Both the position numbers and the translations under genes were made by a program. Shown in pieces: positions 1 through 8,916 of a stretch of DNA of 64,000 nucleotides; the stretch's first letter is position 1, and every line of letters starts with the position of its first letter. Source of the DNA: Oceanispirochaeta sp963676905 (GTDB lineage: Bacteria > Spirochaetota > Spirochaetia > DSM-2461); assembly GCA_963676905.2 (NCBI GenBank), contig CAXXVE010000001.1:682001-746000 (forward strand). Direction: 5' to 3'. The notes under the pieces are model-generated. The model was given only the letters and a program-made list of their open reading frames with translations. It was not told the DNA's origin and did no database searches.

Positions 1-674
1 TTTTTCAGAGCCTGGATCATAACCTCATGGCGCTTTTCCATGGCAAGACGGCCGATGGAGACCATTACAAACTTATCGCCCCACTCTTCAGGACGTTTCA
101 GGCTTGTATCAGGTTCGAATCCCCGGGGTATTCCGTTGGAGATGACTCTGAAGTGGGCGTTGCTTCCCTTGCTCTTGATAAGGTCGGCTGCAAACGCAGA
201 GGGACAGTGAATGGCATCCACCCTTCTGAAAAGCTCATAGTTGAACCAGGTATTGAAGAAGAGGTCCATAACTTTGCTGTCTTTACCCATGGCCCCGGTC
301 ATGTTCTGAGACTGGATATGGGCGCCTCCCATTACGGGGACATCCATCTTTCTGGCCATTTTTACAGCGGGCCAGGACATGAAATAGGGGAGCTGAATCT
401 GAACCAGATCCGCACCTGTAAAGGCCTTGCGCAGGACTGATTTAACACCCTTACCAAACTGGAAGTTCATATTCATCATGGACTCTTTCACACCGGGCAG
501 GTAAAAACCGGGAACAATGAAGACATCTCCATTGAACTCATCCGCAGCGGGTCCCGCAGTTGTAACCAGAGCAATGTCGTGGCCCTTGGCCTGAAGTTCT
601 TCAACCAGGCGGTGTGTTGCCACAATACATCCGTTTCCGGGATTCCAACTATCAATGACAAATACTATTCTCAT
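1..674 (-). CDS. Glycosyltransferase family 4 (GT-B fold), 3' end beyond window
   Basis: The gene is read on the minus strand and cut by the left window edge, so about 224 N-terminal residues are visible. It starts at the ATG at 674 (MRIVFVIDSWNPGNG), preceded by a GAGAGGTAG Shine-Dalgarno. The N-terminal Rossmann domain has the typical Gly-rich acceptor loop followed by a helix of the GT4 type (THRLVEELQAKGHDIALVTT). The visible part ends in the linker and start of the second domain (VSIGRLAMEKRHEVMIQAL), which is the usual GT4 donor-domain entry. Such enzymes move a sugar from an NDP-sugar to a lipid or polysaccharide acceptor on the cytoplasmic face. The substrate cannot be told. It is the last gene on this strand before tRNA-Gly. 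Confidence 0.88.
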   Translation of the reverse strand, partial: MRIVFVIDSWNPGNGCIVATHRLVEELQAKGHDIALVTTAGPAADEFNGDVFIVPGFYLPGVKESMMNMNFQFGKGVKSVLRKAFTGADLVQIQLPYFMSWPAVKMARKMDVPVMGGAHIQSQNMTGAMGKDSKVMDLFFNTWFNYELFRRVDAIHCPSAFAADLIKSKGSNAHFRVISNGIPRGFEPDTSLKRPEEWGDKFVMVSIGRLAMEKRHEVMIQALK

Positions 675-901
675 TCTTCTACCTCTCTTTCTGCAGGATC
701 AGCTCAGGCAATAAGATTTTTATCTACAGATTTCAAATTTTGTAAGAATAAATTAATAATGAAATATAATAAAGATATATTGATCAATATTACCAGTACA
801 GTTATGAACTTATCAATATAAATATTTCCACTCTTCCAGTTAATTTCAATTCTGCGGGTGTTGTTTCACTGAATATAAGACTGACTTTAGAGCATAGAAT
901 T

Positions 902-931
902 AAAAAAAAGACCGTTCCAGGGGGAACGGTC
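902..931 (-). terminator. Rho-independent terminator after tRNA-Gly
   Basis: On the minus strand a 9-bp stem (GACCGTTCC/GGAACGGTC) is followed by eight T residues. It lies 10 bases past the 3' end of tRNA-Gly. Confidence 0.85.
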
Positions 932-940
932 TCGAACTAG

Positions 941-1012
941 AGCGAAAGACGGGACTTGAACCCGCGACATCCACCTTGGCAAGGTGGAGCTCTACCACTG
1001 AGCTACTTTCGC
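941..1012 (-). tRNA. tRNA-Gly (GCC)
   Basis: The cloverleaf has acceptor stem GCGAAAG/CTTTCGC, D-stem GCTC/GAGC, an anticodon loop containing TTGCCAA (anticodon GCC) and a T-loop GTTCAAG. The discriminator base is T on the coding strand. CCA is not encoded. Confidence 0.95.
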
Positions 1013-1033
1013 ATCAATAATTACTGAAACAGT

Positions 1034-1061
1034 ATAATAATCGTATTTCGAATTTAATCAA
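1034..1061 (-). promoter_or_regulatory. Candidate promoter of tRNA-Gly
   Basis: On the minus strand TTGATT, a 16-bp spacer and TATTAT precede the tRNA by about 21 bases. A TATACT three bases further on is an alternative -10. Confidence 0.5.
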
Positions 1062-1159
1062 GACCCCCGGGTGATTTTTTTTATTTTCAACTCAGGCCCG
1101 TCTCCACAAAGAGAGGTAAAGAATGTATCATTCCACAATACGCTTCGGGGATGGTACAC

Positions 1160-2104
1160 ATGACTCTTCTTTTATGGTTTCTCGCTCTGGCAGGAGGACT
1201 TTTGATCCTCAGCCTCAGTTCCGACTGGTTTGTTGACAGTGCAGAAACTGTCGGCCTTTTCCTCAAGATGCCCTCTTTCATAATTGGTGTGGTGATTATC
1301 GGTTTCGGGACTTCACTGCCCGAACTGATGTCCAGCATAGTATCTGTTTTGAAAGGACAGTCGGAGATTGTAATATCCAACGCCATCGGCTCCAATATTA
1401 CAAACATCTTTCTGGTACTGGGCGTCAGCGGCCTTTTTGCAAAGTCCTACACCATAAAACATGACATCTTCCATACAGACCTCCCCTTCCTGATGGGTTC
1501 TGCCGTCCTGATCAGCCTCATGACATACGACCGCAGCTTCGGTGTCTTTGAGGCTGTTATCTGCCTGGGCGCCCTGGGACTCTACCTCTACCGCTCGATC
1601 ACTCAGGGACAGATTGCCGAACAGATTAAAGAGGATGAAGAAGAAGCCCCGGAACGTCCGACACTGCTGAACTGGCTGACACTGATTATAAGCCCGGTCC
1701 TGATCGCCCTGGGAGCCAACCTGACTGTAAAGTCAGTTGTAACTCTCTCGGAACTGCTGAAGATCGGCACTGATATTATTGCCGTAACCATTGTAGCCCT
1801 GGGAACATCACTTCCAGAAGTCATGGTTTCAATCCAGGCCTCCCGAAAGAGGAAGGGTGATATGGCAGTTGGCAATGTGATCGGCTCCAATATTTTCAAC
1901 ACCTTTGCCGTGATGGGTGTGAGCGCCTTTTTCGGACCTCTTAAAATTTCCGAGTCCTACCCGGTAAAAACCCTGCCTGTCTTTATAGGTGCAACTGTAA
2001 TCGCCTACTTCATCGTACAGGATAAAAAGGTATTCCGTTTCGAGGGAATTATGCTACTTCTCTTTTATGTCTTCTTTCTGGGATCATCCTACGGATTTTT
2101 CTGA
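1160..2104 (+). CDS. CaCA-family sodium/calcium antiporter (YrbG-like)
   Basis: Predicted 314-residue inner-membrane exchanger with about ten hydrophobic helices in two homologous halves. Each half carries the alpha-repeat that forms the ion site: GFGTSLPELMSSI...GSNITN near residues 40-80 and ALGTSLPEVMVSI...GSNIFN near 215-255. Both conserved acidic residues are present. The acidic linker (EDEEEAPE) between the halves is typical of the cytoplasmic loop. I chose ATG 1160 rather than ATG 1151 because GGGGATGG at 1147-1154 is correctly spaced only for 1160. The 3' end overlaps the convergent bpt gene by 16 bases. The exchanged ions are inferred from the family. Confidence 0.92.
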   Translation: MTLLLWFLALAGGLLILSLSSDWFVDSAETVGLFLKMPSFIIGVVIIGFGTSLPELMSSIVSVLKGQSEIVISNAIGSNITNIFLVLGVSGLFAKSYTIKHDIFHTDLPFLMGSAVLISLMTYDRSFGVFEAVICLGALGLYLYRSITQGQIAEQIKEDEEEAPERPTLLNWLTLIISPVLIALGANLTVKSVVTLSELLKIGTDIIAVTIVALGTSLPEVMVSIQASRKRKGDMAVGNVIGSNIFNTFAVMGVSAFFGPLKISESYPVKTLPVFIGATVIAYFIVQDKKVFRFEGIMLLLFYVFFLGSSYGFF

Positions 2105-2787
2105 TCAGGAACCTGCCACTCTCCGTCAACAAGAAGTTCAAAGGGCTGAAACCGCCCTTTGTAGGCCATTTTGGAACTCTCGGGAATATAGTACCCCAGG
2201 TAGTAGTAGTTCAGGCCCTGCCTGAGGGTCTCCTCTATCTCCGCCAGAACACTGAAGGTCCCCAGTGAGTACTCCGAATAGACGGGATCAAAGCAGTAGT
2301 AGACTGAACTGAGGCCATTTGAAGAGCGGTCCAGAATCCCAAACCCCGCCAGCTTTCCGCCAATAAAATACTCCGACTGGAATGACGGTACCGTGGGCGT
2401 ATAAAAATTCCTCAGAAACTCCTCTTCCCCGCTCTGCTGATCAAAGCGCATACGGCTGTGTTTCTCATAAATTTCATAAAGTTCTCTCCGGGGTGACAGC
2501 TCCCGGTACCTGACTTCGGTATCACTATTTTTCCTCAGGACCCGTCTCTGACTCTTTCCAGGCTCAAAAGCCGCTGCATCAATTCTGATGGGACGGCACT
2601 TCCTGCAGGAGGGACAGAGGGGCCTGAAAAAGAAGGCCCCGAAACGCCTGAATCTTCTGTCCAGAAGGTTCTGAAACTGGCTGTCATCCAGATCGGCTGC
2701 CAGAAAATACTCCTGCTGCCAGGTCAGCGCGGCAAGATAGGGACAACGGTCTTCACGGGACAGGGCAGGTTCTCTAAGGATCTTCAT
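2089..2787 (-). CDS. bpt: Aspartate/glutamate leucyltransferase (N-end rule)
   Basis: A 232-residue protein of the arginyl-tRNA-protein transferase (ATE1/Bpt) family. It transfers Leu from Leu-tRNA to proteins with N-terminal Asp or Glu, tagging them for ClpS/ClpAP. The N-terminal domain has the family Cys motif (DRCPYL) and the CPSCRKCRPIRID cluster around residues 60-75. The C-terminal GNAT-like domain has QSEYFIGGKLAGFGILDRSS and YYLGYYIPESSKMAYKGRF. The length matches the bacterial family. The start is ATG 2787 (MKILREPALS), because homology begins there. No Shine-Dalgarno is visible and a TATAAT lies 7 bases upstream, so the mRNA may be leaderless. It is divergent from the U32 gene. Confidence 0.88.
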   Translation of the reverse strand: MKILREPALSREDRCPYLAALTWQQEYFLAADLDDSQFQNLLDRRFRRFGAFFFRPLCPSCRKCRPIRIDAAAFEPGKSQRRVLRKNSDTEVRYRELSPRRELYEIYEKHSRMRFDQQSGEEEFLRNFYTPTVPSFQSEYFIGGKLAGFGILDRSSNGLSSVYYCFDPVYSEYSLGTFSVLAEIEETLRQGLNYYYLGYYIPESSKMAYKGRFQPFELLVDGEWQVPDQKNP

Positions 2788-2794
2788 TCCACTT

Positions 2795-2800
2795 ATTATA
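2795..2800 (-). promoter_or_regulatory. -10 element of bpt, leaderless spacing
   Basis: TATAAT on the minus strand ends 7 bases before ATG 2787. No good -35 is seen 17 bp upstream. A start of transcription at the ATG is inferred. Confidence 0.4.
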
Positions 2801-2857
2801 ACAGAATAGGGGTCGGGAAAACTATACAGATTGCCTTCAGGAGTGATAAATTGCCCC

Positions 2858-5002
2858 ATGATGAAAAGCGAATTACTGGCCCCCGGCGGCGGGCTGGACA
2901 GTGCCATGGCAGCCCTGGAAAACGGCACCGATGCAGTCTATTGCGGACTGCAGGAATTTTCTGCCCGCAAGGGCGCCAAAAACTTTACAATAGACCAGCT
3001 CAGCCGTCTCAGGCAGTGGAGCTTTCAGAACAGTAAAAAGATCTATATAACCCTCAATACAATCCTCAAAGAGGATGAGCTTCCCGGAATGCTCCGCTAC
3101 CTCTCCCGCCTCGAAGAGCTGGAGGTAGACAGCATAATCCTCCAGGACCCGGGTCTTGCACGGATAATCGGGAAACACTTTCCCGGTCTGACGATGCACG
3201 GCTCAACACAGATGGCGGTCCACAATCTGTCAGGAATGAGAACACTCAAAGAGATGGGGCTGACCCGTGTTGTGCTTCCCAGAGAGATGTCCCTGAAAGA
3301 GATAAGTATCTTCCATCAGGAGATGCCTGAGATGGAGCTGGAGGTATTTATCCACGGTGCCCAGTGCTACGGCTTCTCAGGGATGTGCCTGGCATCGGGA
3401 ATGATTCTGGGGCGCTCCGCCAACAGGGGCGAGTGCGGCCAGATATGCCGGACATGGTTCAACCGGGATGAAAACAGGGGATATTTCCTCTCCTCCACCG
3501 ACCTCTGGGCGGGAGACCGGGTTCTTAAGCTGCAGGAGACGGGTGTCAGCTCCCTGAAGATTGAGGGAAGAATGAAATCCCCCGCCTATGCTGCCTCGGT
3601 TTCCCGATACTACAGAGCAGTTCTCGACGGCAGAAGTTCTCAGGAACTGAAGCCCCTTGAAGAGGATCTGAGGATCAGCTTTTCAAGACAGTCGGGAACA
3701 GGTCATCTTGAATCGAAAAAAGGGCTGTTTATGGTGGACCGGGACTTTCCGGGACACAGAGGCCTCCCTCTGGGAGAGGTCCGGTCATCCAGAGGAAAAA
3801 GCATCAGCCTGGACAGTCCAGTGGCCCTCAACAGGAGAGACGGCCTTATGTTTCTGACTCACCGGGGGGAGGCGAAGTCCTTTTCCCTGGAGTCGAAACA
3901 GACTCTGAAACCCGGCCGGGTAAGTATTGACCTCCCCTTTCAGGCACCTCCTGCAGGAACAGTTCTCTACAAAGTTCAGTCTCACGACTTCCACACTCCC
4001 GGATTCAATGAAAACAGCCTCAAGCCGTTCCAGAAGGCCTTGAAAGCCACCCTTTCATTCGGGTCTCAGATAGTGGGCCTGTCGGTTCCGTCACTTGGTT
4101 TTGAAGCCGACTACCCCCTCCAAAGTGAAGAGTCCACAGGAGGAAAAAGTCCTGTAGATAAAATTCTGAAGGAGTTTTCAAAATCGGGCACATCCATTTT
4201 TACACTGGCAGACCTGACTCTTTCAGATGCCCCCCTGAAGAGTGAGGGCAGCTCCCTGGACAGTAGATTTTTCCCTCCGGCAGCTTTGAAAAAGATGAGG
4301 CAGCAGGTCTACAGGGACATTGAAGAGCATGCAGACAGGGAGAGAGAAAAAAGGGCCGAGGCTCTGGAGCACAGGCTGCAGGAAGACTCAGCCTCCCTGA
4401 CGGGACTTCTTGAAAAACTGCCTGAAAGAGCCTCTTTGAACCCCGGTGGCTCAGATCTGCCTGTGATAACACCAAAAGAGGTTTCTGAATTGAAGTGCGC
4501 TGAGATCGAAGGGAAAAGCTACTACCCCCTCAGCCCCCTTGTCTTCCCGCAGTATGAAAATGAATATATAAATTCCCTTGAAAAGAACCTTGCGTCCGGC
4601 AGCGGGCAAAAAATGGCAGGTATCGGCAACTGGGGGCATATAGGGATTTTCAGAGAGCTGAAATCCAGAAATCCGGCAGAACTCTTCTGTTACGGGGAGA
4701 CATCCATGCTTCTGGCAAACAGCCAGAGTGTCCTTCTGATGCGTGATCTTCTTGGTCCTGACTTCAAAGCAGGATACGGTTGGATAGAAGGGGAGAAGGG
4801 AGATTACCCCGATGTCCTGACACCTCCCGGGAGCAAATTCAGACCGCCCCTGTTCATAAGCAGAAACTGCTTCAAGAGACACAGCCTTCAACTGAGCTGC
4901 AAGGACTGTCCGAAACATATGGACTACACCATGAACCAGAAAGGGAAAAGTTACAGAGTTCTCGTCAGAGACTGCCTGACCTGGATCTTTCAGGATAACT
5001 GA
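2858..5002 (+). CDS. U32 family peptidase-like protein with DUF3656 (RlhA-like)
   Basis: A 714-residue U32 protein. The N-terminus (SELLAPGGGLDSAMAALENG, then TDAVYCGLQEFSARKGAKNF) and the FIHGAQCYGFSGMCLASGMI...GECGQICR block near residues 170-205 are family hallmarks. The cysteines there are known in relatives to hold an Fe-S cluster. The long C-terminal part resembles the DUF3656 collagenase-like region and ends with another Cys group (CFKRHSLQLSCKDCPKH). Relatives with this layout (RlhA) hydroxylate 23S rRNA, and others hydroxylate tRNA or ubiquinone. The precise substrate is inferred. ATG 2858 is the best start: AGGAG at 2839-2843 is 14 bases away, rather far. ATG 2861 is equally possible. 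Confidence 0.85.
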   Translation: MMKSELLAPGGGLDSAMAALENGTDAVYCGLQEFSARKGAKNFTIDQLSRLRQWSFQNSKKIYITLNTILKEDELPGMLRYLSRLEELEVDSIILQDPGLARIIGKHFPGLTMHGSTQMAVHNLSGMRTLKEMGLTRVVLPREMSLKEISIFHQEMPEMELEVFIHGAQCYGFSGMCLASGMILGRSANRGECGQICRTWFNRDENRGYFLSSTDLWAGDRVLKLQETGVSSLKIEGRMKSPAYAASVSRYYRAVLDGRSSQELKPLEEDLRISFSRQSGTGHLESKKGLFMVDRDFPGHRGLPLGEVRSSRGKSISLDSPVALNRRDGLMFLTHRGEAKSFSLESKQTLKPGRVSIDLPFQAPPAGTVLYKVQSHDFHTPGFNENSLKPFQKALKATLSFGSQIVGLSVPSLGFEADYPLQSEESTGGKSPVDKILKEFSKSGTSIFTLADLTLSDAPLKSEGSSLDSRFFPPAALKKMRQQVYRDIEEHADREREKRAEALEHRLQEDSASLTGLLEKLPERASLNPGGSDLPVITPKEVSELKCAEIEGKSYYPLSPLVFPQYENEYINSLEKNLASGSGQKMAGIGNWGHIGIFRELKSRNPAELFCYGETSMLLANSQSVLLMRDLLGPDFKAGYGWIEGEKGDYPDVLTPPGSKFRPPLFISRNCFKRHSLQLSCKDCPKHMDYTMNQKGKSYRVLVRDCLTWIFQDN

Positions 5003-5029
5003 GTAGTTAAGGCATCAGGAGGTGCTGCT

Positions 5030-6784
5030 TTAAAAGCCGAAAACCCGGGACCGGAGTTCAAGGGACCATGAGTAATACTCATCGGAGGAGCCGTCACTGA
5101 CGGGATAGTTCCCCGCCACAAGCACGGTCCCCTCCCGGCTGCTCAGGCTGTACTGAAGAGAATCAGAGAGGTTGATCCGCAGCACAAGCGAAGGGTCATC
5201 ATAGCTGCGGAGAAGGAATCCGCTCTGCTTCAGAGCCCTCCGGATTCTTCTTCTGTCCAGTCTCTCCATTCCCCTTCCGCTGAACTCCACTCTCACAGGC
5301 AGAGGGAGATTATACTGCAGGAGCGCCCCCGGATTTTCCATATAGACCCGGCTGACAAGCTCATCCCGCTCGAGGGTTCCCGGCCTTGCAAGGAGTGCCA
5401 GTTCCCGGACTCCTTCGGTGACGGCAAATGCCTCCCACTCCGGATCATAGGATCGTCCCGCTTCAAGAAGCATCTTCCGGTCAGGAAGCTCCCGTCCGAT
5501 CATCTGTTTATACCAGGGCTCCGCCTGTATAAAATCCTCAAGTTCCCGGGCCCTTGAATAGTATCGTACAGAATAATGCCGGAAGCCTTCCGTGCCTGAG
5601 GCGATTGTAAGATTGCCCCGCAGTTCAGCGCCCCCCTGAAGCTGAGACCGGCCCTCCCTCAGTGCGAGAATCCTGTAGAGAGTTTCATAGTAGACAGCTT
5701 TTCCGCGGTAGACGACAAGATCCGCCGCCCTTCTGAAACCGGCAGCCCACCCCCTGGCCTTGAGAAGGCTTGTCTGGTTCACCCTGGCACGGTACAGATC
5801 ATGATACTGCCTGTACAGGTCCATGGTGAACTGATCCTGATTCAGGCCGTAGTAATACATCCATGACTCATCACCTACGGCCTCTTCAATCTTTTTCAAT
5901 TGAGCGAAGGCTTCATCCAGACGCCCCTGGACCAGGTAGAAGGAGGAAAGATTACTCCTCGAGAGAGGGGTCTTGTCCAGGTCCACAGCCTGACGGTATT
6001 CACGCTCAGCCTCGCTGAAGTCCTGCCTCATGTGATAGAGATCACCCAGAGCCAGATGCCCTGCGGCACGGTCCATCAATTCGAGGGATCTGCGGGCGTA
6101 GTCCAGGGCCGCCTCATAGTCATAGAAGGACTTCTCCGCAAGAGAGAGGTTGTAGTAGCCTACAGACGCAAAGTAGCTGTCTCCGTACTTTAAAGCGTCA
6201 GTAATGGCTTCAAGGTAGTATTTCCTGCAGAGTTCGGCGTCATTCAGCTCCGAGTAAAGGGTTCCCAGAGTCAGAGAGAGGTTCCTGTCGAACTCCTTAT
6301 CAAGAGCCTCTTCAAGCAGAACCACCCCCTCTTCAGGCCTGTGGGTTTTAAAGTACATCCATCCCAGATCATCCAGAACCTCATCAGCCCCTTCCCGGAC
6401 CAGAGCTTCCAGATAATCCAGGGCTTCAAAATTCCTGTCCAGATAGCTCAGAGCCGAAGCTGTCTTCTTTCTAAGTTCCACGTCCTGCGGAGCCAGCCCT
6501 TCGGCCTCCCGGAAGGAGTCCAGAGCAAGGGAGTAGAGTTCCTGTGACTCATAAAGGTCACCCCGGGCCATGGGAAAACGGTGATCACCCGGATAGGCCT
6601 CCACCCCTTCATCGATAAGAGAGAGGGCTTTGTCATAGAAATCGGAGTCTCCGGCAGTAGTGATCTGCTGAAGAAGGGAATCCGCTGAACCATCCTCCTG
6701 CCCGAAAGCCAGCTGCGGTACCAGAAGAAAAGAGAGTAACAAAAGCACAAAAGCGGCTGAATAAAAACGTACAAACCCCTTCAC
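5030..6784 (-). CDS. Exported TPR-repeat protein
   Basis: 584 residues with a clear signal peptide (FVLLLLSFLLVPQLAFGQ). Several tetratricopeptide repeats follow between about residues 35 and 300 (for example ALDSFREAEGLAPQDVELRK and AEREYRQAVDLDKTPLSRSN). The C-terminal 250 residues show no family I recognise. The ATG overlaps the stop of the preceding transglutaminase gene as ATGA, so the two are translationally coupled. As the last gene of the moxR - DUF58 - transglutaminase - TPR unit, it probably acts in the periplasm as the scaffold part of an envelope system. This arrangement resembles Bat/aerotolerance-type operons, but the role is inferred. Confidence 0.82.
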   Translation of the reverse strand: MKGFVRFYSAAFVLLLLSFLLVPQLAFGQEDGSADSLLQQITTAGDSDFYDKALSLIDEGVEAYPGDHRFPMARGDLYESQELYSLALDSFREAEGLAPQDVELRKKTASALSYLDRNFEALDYLEALVREGADEVLDDLGWMYFKTHRPEEGVVLLEEALDKEFDRNLSLTLGTLYSELNDAELCRKYYLEAITDALKYGDSYFASVGYYNLSLAEKSFYDYEAALDYARRSLELMDRAAGHLALGDLYHMRQDFSEAEREYRQAVDLDKTPLSRSNLSSFYLVQGRLDEAFAQLKKIEEAVGDESWMYYYGLNQDQFTMDLYRQYHDLYRARVNQTSLLKARGWAAGFRRAADLVVYRGKAVYYETLYRILALREGRSQLQGGAELRGNLTIASGTEGFRHYSVRYYSRARELEDFIQAEPWYKQMIGRELPDRKMLLEAGRSYDPEWEAFAVTEGVRELALLARPGTLERDELVSRVYMENPGALLQYNLPLPVRVEFSGRGMERLDRRRIRRALKQSGFLLRSYDDPSLVLRINLSDSLQYSLSSREGTVLVAGNYPVSDGSSDEYYSWSLELRSRVFGF

Positions 6785-8916
6785 CGGAACCTCCTTCTGC
6801 CGCGGCCTGCAGCAGGAAGACCTGAAAGGAGGGTGAGAATGTACCTGACCTTCCCTGCGGGAGAGAGGCAGGTGAACAGAGACCGTCTCAGGGCATCACC
6901 GGACTCCTTCAGCCGTAAGAGCTCGTCCCCCGATGACCGGCCGAAACATATTTTTTCATAGAGGGTGACAAATCCGCCCAGTCCGGGAAGTTCCTCATGC
7001 AGAAAGGCGGCATACTCCTCCGGGGATTCCATCCGGCCCATGGGCCGGAACCCGGCGGAAGGCAGCAGCATATGCAGATGATAGTACCTGCGGACACTCC
7101 GCCCCTTCCGGGGAACCCTGTACAGGAGCAGCCCGATACGGACCAGAAGAGAGAGAAGAACGAGAAGCAGAACAGGCAGAAAATAAAGCAGTCCCTCTCT
7201 CAGTACAGCTGCCCCCCGGTTTCTTTCCTGCCCGGAGCCGCTCCGGGGATCATCAGCGGCCGCCTGGACTGTAAGGCTGTCTCTGTTCTCCAGGATCTCC
7301 TTCAGATAGGGCTCCATCTCCCTTGCTGAAACCGGGGAAACGGCAAACTCCTCACCCTCTGCGAGAGTTGTGGAAGTAGGGTCAAACTCAACCCAGCCGT
7401 ACCGGGGAAAGTATACCTCCACCCAGGCGTGGGCCTGATTCGCGCGGACAGGATAGTAGTTCATAACACTTGAGGACTCATCCACCCAGAAACCGAGAGC
7501 CACCCTTGCCGGAATGCCTATGCTTCTGCACAAAAGCGCCATGGAGAAGGCAAAGTAGGAACAGTAGCCCTTTTTTGACTCATAGAGGAAGTGGGAAAGC
7601 TGGTCCCCCTCTGGGGACTCTCCCGGAGTCAGAGAGTAGTAGTAGTTATTCTGCAGATACTCTTCAATATCCGCTACATGATCGTAATAGGTCCGGCTTT
7701 CGGAGGTGATCTCCTCAGCCAGCTGAACCAGGTCCTCCCGCTCTCCGATTCGGGTGTAGTAGTCAAGAAAAGCTCTGTTCTCTGAGGAGTCCTCCGGAAG
7801 GGCCCCGGAATCCACAAGATCCCAGCCCCAGGCTTCGCTGACCTGCGAGGTCACACTGTAGATTCTTGAGAATGAGGATTCATCCCAGCTCTCAAAGGGA
7901 GTAACCGATACGGGCGAGTTAAACCCCAGAAAGGCGGAGGAGTCGAAATTCACAAGATAATACTCCTGAATGACCTCTCCGGTCAGTTCAAATTCAGGAT
8001 ACCCCCAACTCCTAGGAGACTCGGGAAGTACATACTCATTCTGAAAGACCCCGGGGCTTTCAAGGGCTTCATCGCTGTCCTTGTAGAATCCACGCTCCGG
8101 AGAGTAGGCCGACAGAACAAAACGGCGGGTCAGGCCCTTGAGTGAGACGCCCTCCTTTTTCATAAGAAAGACAAGATCGTCCTTCATGCTTATTGAACTC
8201 TCCAGACTGAGATAGTCGGAGAAGTCAAAGCGGAACAGAGAGGATTCAAGAAGCCCCCCGCCCTCTTTCCTTGATTCATCTTTCTGCAGACGGCTAAGAG
8301 GTACCAGGCCGAGCAGAGGAATCAAAAGAACAAGGACAGCCGAAAGAAACGATAGCCTGTACCCCCTCCGTCCACCGGAAAGGAGAAGGAGAGACTGAAA
8401 AACAAGAAAGAGGAAAATGAGCAGATAGGCCGCCCACAGACTCTCCGACGGAAGCCTCAGAGCCCATCCGCTGCGGCTCATTATGACTGAGAGGATCAAC
8501 AGGTTCCCAGGAGCCAGGAGAAAAACTGAGCCGGAAAAGCGGGCGGCAGCAAGTTCAAAAAAACGGGCCAGTATTAGTGCCGGAATCAGGTAGACCAGAT
8601 AGAAACGGACTTTCAGCAGCGCCAGATCATAGGGAAAGGGAAACCTCACGGCAAGGAGACCCGAAAGGGCTGCCAGGGGAAAGACAAGCAGAACCCCTGC
8701 AATCAGAAGCATCTGCCCGGGAGTCCCCGTGTTTCTGACTCTTTTTCTATTCAGAACAATTGAAATGAGGAGATCCAGGACGACAAAGAGAACCAGACCG
8801 GCTCCCGGAGAGAGGGGAGCCAGCGGCAGGCTTGATACCGTAAAGATCAGCCAGAAGGCTGTAAAAAGGACATAGTTCTGCCCCTTCTGCAGAAGAGCGG
8901 GATTAAGGCCTGACAC
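6781..8916 (-). CDS. Transglutaminase-like membrane protein (TgpA type)
   Basis: 711 residues. An N-terminal block of about seven hydrophobic segments is followed by an extracytoplasmic transglutaminase-core domain and one more membrane segment near residue 610 (EGLLYFLPVLLLVLLSLLV). The catalytic triad is visible: Cys in KKGYCSYFAFSMALLCRS, His in NQAHAWVEVYFP and Asp in GWVEFDPTS. The start is GTG 8916, preceded by a strong GGGAGGTGG Shine-Dalgarno. It overlaps the end of the DUF58 gene by 14 bases. DUF58 + transglutaminase + MoxR is a common trio in which the peptidase-like domain faces the periplasm. The substrate is unknown. Confidence 0.9.
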   Translation of the reverse strand: MSGLNPALLQKGQNYVLFTAFWLIFTVSSLPLAPLSPGAGLVLFVVLDLLISIVLNRKRVRNTGTPGQMLLIAGVLLVFPLAALSGLLAVRFPFPYDLALLKVRFYLVYLIPALILARFFELAAARFSGSVFLLAPGNLLILSVIMSRSGWALRLPSESLWAAYLLIFLFLVFQSLLLLSGGRRGYRLSFLSAVLVLLIPLLGLVPLSRLQKDESRKEGGGLLESSLFRFDFSDYLSLESSISMKDDLVFLMKKEGVSLKGLTRRFVLSAYSPERGFYKDSDEALESPGVFQNEYVLPESPRSWGYPEFELTGEVIQEYYLVNFDSSAFLGFNSPVSVTPFESWDESSFSRIYSVTSQVSEAWGWDLVDSGALPEDSSENRAFLDYYTRIGEREDLVQLAEEITSESRTYYDHVADIEEYLQNNYYYSLTPGESPEGDQLSHFLYESKKGYCSYFAFSMALLCRSIGIPARVALGFWVDESSSVMNYYPVRANQAHAWVEVYFPRYGWVEFDPTSTTLAEGEEFAVSPVSAREMEPYLKEILENRDSLTVQAAADDPRSGSGQERNRGAAVLREGLLYFLPVLLLVLLSLLVRIGLLLYRVPRKGRSVRRYYHLHMLLPSAGFRPMGRMESPEEYAAFLHEELPGLGGFVTLYEKICFGRSSGDELLRLKESGDALRRSLFTCLSPAGKVRYILTLLSGLPAAGRGRRRFR

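Noticed and set aside
777..790. Perfect 14-bp palindrome ATATTGATCAATAT upstream of the glycosyltransferase gene
   Set aside because: It lies in a very A+T-rich stretch about 100 bases before the start codon with no good promoter beside it; chance is likely.
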